Shown: piece by piece, positions 61,506 through 64,000 of the stretch
How the letters are laid out: each line of letters starts with the position of its first letter
Position numbering within the stretch: position 1 is the stretch's first letter
From: a virus
DNA length: 64,000 nucleotides
Virus record (IMG/VR): IMGVR_UViG_3300025137_005412
Location: 88,042 to 152,041 of that record
Strand: one strand, 5' to 3'
Notes under the pieces: model-generated
Databases searched by the model: none
Told to the model about the DNA's origin: nothing
What the model saw: the letters and a program-made list of their open reading frames with translations, nothing else
Program-made: the position numbers and the translations under genes

Positions 61506-62262
61506 TTTACCAGATTGGATGGAACAAAAACGTGAGGAATATAGACGTTCCTACAAAGAGCTAGTTCGCAACAACTCGTTTGTTCAATCTGATTCAATCA
61601 TTGACGAAGAAACACTTACTCAAATTAAAGATGAAGTAGTAGTAGAAGACTACATGGAAACTGTAGAATTCGATGATGAGATTAATTTAGATGAAGCTGA
61701 ATCTCTTTCAAAAGGTACAGATTTAAACGATACAGCATGTGATTGTGAAGATGATGATCATGACTGTGAATGTCCTGAAATGTATTATGACTTTATTCCA
61801 GATGAGTTTGGTCAGTTGATGGATATTGAAATGGAAATTGATGATCAGATTGATCATGTAGATGATGGTGTTAAGAACTACTTAGCACTTAAAGATGCAA
61901 TGTTCTCAGATACTTTCGATGTTATGGATGCTGATTTACCAGAAGCGGTAGAGAATGACGATCCAATGGAACATGGAATTACTACATTTGATGAAGCACA
62001 GCCTGGTAGAGCAAGAGTTATATTCAGAAGATCAAAAGGTAGAATAGTTAAAAGAAAAAGATGTAAGGCTGGAACAAGATTACAAGGTAATAGATGTGTA
62101 CCACAGACTGGTACAAGAAAATCAGCATTACGAAGAACAGGTATTAAATTAAAAAGAGCGATGAGAGCTCGAGGAGCAGGTAAAAAGAAACTAGCTTCTC
62201 TAAAAAGAAAGATTACTAAAAAGCGAGTGGCTGGCAGAGCTAGAACATACGCAGGAACATAA
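61492..62262 (+). CDS. Prohead core protein, gp68 position, with cysteine cluster
   Basis: The 256 residues divide into an acidic part (1-170) and a very basic tail (171-256: KRKRCKAGTRLQG, SALRRTGIKLKRAMRARGAG). The basic tail resembles that of gp68-type core proteins. In the acidic part C83-x-C85-x6-C92-x-C94 with H90 could bind a metal; C191 and C202 add another pair. The bipolar charge fits a core protein that meets both scaffold and DNA. T4 gp68 (141) is shorter. The role is inferred from order and composition. Confidence 0.6.
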   Translation: MSQNNLPDWMEQKREEYRRSYKELVRNNSFVQSDSIIDEETLTQIKDEVVVEDYMETVEFDDEINLDEAESLSKGTDLNDTACDCEDDDHDCECPEMYYDFIPDEFGQLMDIEMEIDDQIDHVDDGVKNYLALKDAMFSDTFDVMDADLPEAVENDDPMEHGITTFDEAQPGRARVIFRRSKGRIVKRKRCKAGTRLQGNRCVPQTGTRKSALRRTGIKLKRAMRARGAGKKKLASLKRKITKKRVAGRARTYAGT

Positions 62263-62264
62263 GG

Positions 62265-62272
62265 AATAAATA
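62265..62272 (+). promoter_or_regulatory. Late promoter before the 126-residue gene
   Basis: AATAAATA, four bases before the ATG at 62277 and just after the stop of the core gene. Confidence 0.5.
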
Positions 62273-62276
62273 AGAC

Positions 62277-62657
62277 ATGGCAAATAAAGTTGTATCAAAA
62301 TCAGTTGGAATTCAAGGTTCATCACAAGGAAATAGAGTAGTATATCATATAGATACTGCAGCAACTCTTGATTCAGATGCTTTTACATTCACATATCAAG
62401 TCAAAAATATTTACGCACCAAACCAATCACCTGCATCTGATTCAGATGAAAAAAATATCAATCATTATATGAGACCTATTAAAATAGAGTCAATTACTAA
62501 TATGGGTGCTAATGCTATTACAATTGACGGTAAAGCTTATGCTACTGGTAAATGGGATTTAAACATGACTGGTGGTACTTCAATAGAACAAGCTAAAGGA
62601 AATGTAGTTATTTCTGGAACAGCTCCTAACGCCATCGTAGTATTCAGAGGTCAATAA
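62277..62657 (+). CDS. Small DSD-bearing protein inside the head operon
   Basis: The 126-residue protein is strand-rich (VVYHIDTAATLDSDAFTF, IKIESITNMGANAITIDG) and ends in ISGTAPNAIVVFRGQ, like a small jelly-roll or immunoglobulin-like fold. It holds two DSD sites (LDSDAF, SDSDEK). It has no counterpart between T4 genes 68 and 21. A head decoration or fibre-like role is possible. Its stop overlaps the gp21 start by one base. Confidence 0.6.
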   Translation: MANKVVSKSVGIQGSSQGNRVVYHIDTAATLDSDAFTFTYQVKNIYAPNQSPASDSDEKNINHYMRPIKIESITNMGANAITIDGKAYATGKWDLNMTGGTSIEQAKGNVVISGTAPNAIVVFRGQ

Positions 62658-63307
62658 TGAAGTTAATTAAAGAAGATATAAGCTTTAATGATGTCACTGT
62701 AATTACCGAAGGTAAAGAGCAGAAGAAAAAATATATTCAAGGCCCATTTCTACAAGCACAAAAAGAAAATAGAAACGGAAGAATTTATCCTCAATACGTG
62801 ATGGATAAAGCTGTAGAAGAATACAGCAAAAACTATATCGCTCAGAATAGAGCTCTCGGAGAGTTGAACCATCCTGCAGAGCCAGTAGTTAATCCTGAAA
62901 GAGCAGCTATCATGACTAAATCATTAGTTAAAGATGGTTATTACTACCAAGGTAAAGCACAAGTTTTAAGCACACCTATGGGTAAAATTGTTGAAAATTT
63001 ACTCGATGATGGTGTTAAAATTGGTGTTTCATCTAGAGGTTTAGGCTCTCTCAAAATGACTCGAGAGGGATATAATGAGGTTCAAGAAGATTTCGTACTA
63101 ACCACTGCTGCTGATGTAGTATTTGATCCATCTGCTCAAGAAGCCTTCGTTGAAGGTGTATATGAGTCAGCTGATTGGATATTTGAGTCAGGAGTTTGGC
63201 AAAGAGTAGACTTGGAAAAAGCTCGAAAAGAGCTGATGGAAACGACTGCTCGCGAATTAAATAATACTAAATTAAAACTATTTAAAAGGTTCTTGGAGAA
63301 TCAATAA
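62657..63307 (+). CDS. 21: Prohead protease gp21
   Basis: The 216-residue serine protease shows H72 in GELNHPAEP and a nucleophile Ser in GVSSRGLG (S125/S126), with D at about 147 in TTAADVVFDPS, the order seen in gp21-like herpes-type maturation proteases. It cuts scaffold, core and capsid proteins after (L/I)xE. The C-terminus is helical and ends in LKLFKRFLENQ. Length is close to T4 gp21 (212). Confidence 0.95.
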   Translation: MKLIKEDISFNDVTVITEGKEQKKKYIQGPFLQAQKENRNGRIYPQYVMDKAVEEYSKNYIAQNRALGELNHPAEPVVNPERAAIMTKSLVKDGYYYQGKAQVLSTPMGKIVENLLDDGVKIGVSSRGLGSLKMTREGYNEVQEDFVLTTAADVVFDPSAQEAFVEGVYESADWIFESGVWQRVDLEKARKELMETTARELNNTKLKLFKRFLENQ

Positions 63308-63309
63308 AA

Positions 63310-63317
63310 AATAAATA
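63310..63317 (+). promoter_or_regulatory. Late promoter of the scaffold gene
   Basis: AATAAATA just after the gp21 stop, 24 bases before the ATG at 63342, with a TTGGAG ribosome site between them. Confidence 0.55.
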
Positions 63318-63341
63318 AATTATAATTGGAGCTAAAGCAAC

Positions 63342-64000
63342 ATGTCAGATACAGAAAACAAAAAAGGTCTTATAGAGGTCATTGAAAACTTGATGGAGAA
63401 AAACCTTCAAGAGAAAGATATGGCTGTAAAAGATACTATCAAAAACCCTCAAGACGATTCTAAAAAAGAAGAAGTTAAAGAAGAGGGACAAGACACTAAA
63501 ATAGAAAAAGGTGTTAATGATAAAGAATTACCTGATGCAGAGAAAGAAACACTTGCTAATAAACAAGCTGCTGCTCCAACAGCTGAGCCTGATAAAGAAG
63601 TTTCTGGTGCTGAAGACATGAAAGATTCTGGTGGTGAAAAAGGAACTGGCGGAGGTAGTGAAACTGCTGAAGTAGAAGCTGATAAACCTTCACACGATCA
63701 AGAATCAGATCCTATTGAAACTCCAATGAAAGACGAATCTGATCCTAAGAAAAAAGTTTCTGAAACTAAAGATGAGCCTAAAGAAATGGCAAAGATAATG
63801 GCTGATAAAGAACAAGAAGAAACTAAAGATGAAGATGAAGTCAAGGAGACTAAAGAAAAAGACGAAGAATTAAAAGGTGACCAAAAGAAACTTGATAAAG
63901 ATGGTGATGGTGATATTGGTGCCGATGATTTAGCTAAAGTAAGAGCAGCAAAAGAAGATGTTTCTGAAACTAAAGAAGAAGAAGAAACTAAAGAAGAAGA
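63342..64000 (+). CDS. 22: Prohead scaffold protein, gp22 position, cut by the window end
   Basis: The reading frame is open for 219 codons to the end of the window. The protein is highly charged with many Glu/Lys and ETK repeats (SETKDE, ETKDED, SETKEE), fitting a scaffold core. At residues 185-196 (DKDGDGDIGADD) it has an EF-hand-type calcium loop: D, D, D at 1, 3, 5, then G6, I8 and D12. The position after gp21 is that of T4 gp22. The rest, including the conserved C-terminus, is outside the window, so the call rests on place and composition. Confidence 0.72.
   Translation, partial: MSDTENKKGLIEVIENLMEKNLQEKDMAVKDTIKNPQDDSKKEEVKEEGQDTKIEKGVNDKELPDAEKETLANKQAAAPTAEPDKEVSGAEDMKDSGGEKGTGGGSETAEVEADKPSHDQESDPIETPMKDESDPKKKVSETKDEPKEMAKIMADKEQEETKDEDEVKETKEKDEELKGDQKKLDKDGDGDIGADDLAKVRAAKEDVSETKEEEETKEE

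Overview
The window is a contiguous stretch of a T4-type contractile-tailed phage (myovirus) genome, strongly AT-rich and packed almost end to end with genes. The recognisable T4 structural set is present: gp4, gp48, gp53, gp27, gp5, a PAAR tip, gp25, gp6, a gp7-position protein, gp8, gp14, gp15, gp16, gp17, gp18, gp19, gp20, gp13, gp67/gp68-like core proteins, gp21 and the start of a gp22-position scaffold. The low GC, a thermonuclease, an IscA-type Fe-S carrier, many 2-oxoglutarate oxygenases and the lack of a lysozyme domain in gp5 suggest a marine T4-like phage of the cyanophage/pelagiphage kind. A low-GC marine host such as SAR11 is plausible but is an inference. No tRNA, CRISPR array, integrase or insertion sequence was seen.

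Layout. 0-10 kb: head completion nuclease, tail-tube cap, baseplate hub and spike; then an overlapping cassette (MscS-like membrane protein, PAP2 phosphatase, HAD phosphatase, thermonuclease, 23-residue membrane peptide), PAAR tip, a large unknown protein, and a lysis group (3-TM holin-like protein, GH24 lysozyme). 10-17.4 kb, minus strand: a fibre-like operon ending in an IscA-type gene. 17.4-39.2 kb, plus strand: baseplate wedge, very large tail proteins, neck (gp14) and sheath terminator (gp15), and more fibre-like proteins. 39.2-54 kb: an accessory region of three minus-strand operons (glycosyltransferases and a methyltransferase-like protein; hydroxylases, SDR, PP-loop protein, sulfotransferase-like pair and GNAT-like pair; more hydroxylases and a GNAT). 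These alternate with plus-strand genes, including a ferredoxin next to a membrane fatty-acid desaturase. 54-64 kb, plus strand: terminase, sheath, tube, portal, neck, prohead core, protease and scaffold.

Transcription. T4 late-promoter-like octamers (TATAAATA or AATAAATA) stand before most transcription units, often as close divergent pairs. Many lie only 4-5 bases before the ATG, which predicts leaderless or near-leaderless late mRNAs. The sheath gene and the scaffold gene instead have a leader and a Shine-Dalgarno sequence.

The most unusual signal is the spread of the tripeptide Asp-Ser-Asp (and Asp-Ser-Glu) through many virion proteins on both strands. It occurs about 23 times in one fibre-like protein and about 18 times in the gp7-position protein. 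It is absent from gp25, gp6, gp27, gp5, gp17, gp19, gp20 and all the accessory enzymes. Serine codons vary (TCA, TCT, AGT), so it looks like protein-level selection. The same genome carries glycosyltransferase- and sulfotransferase-like genes among its structural genes, which raises the untested possibility that these sites are decorated.
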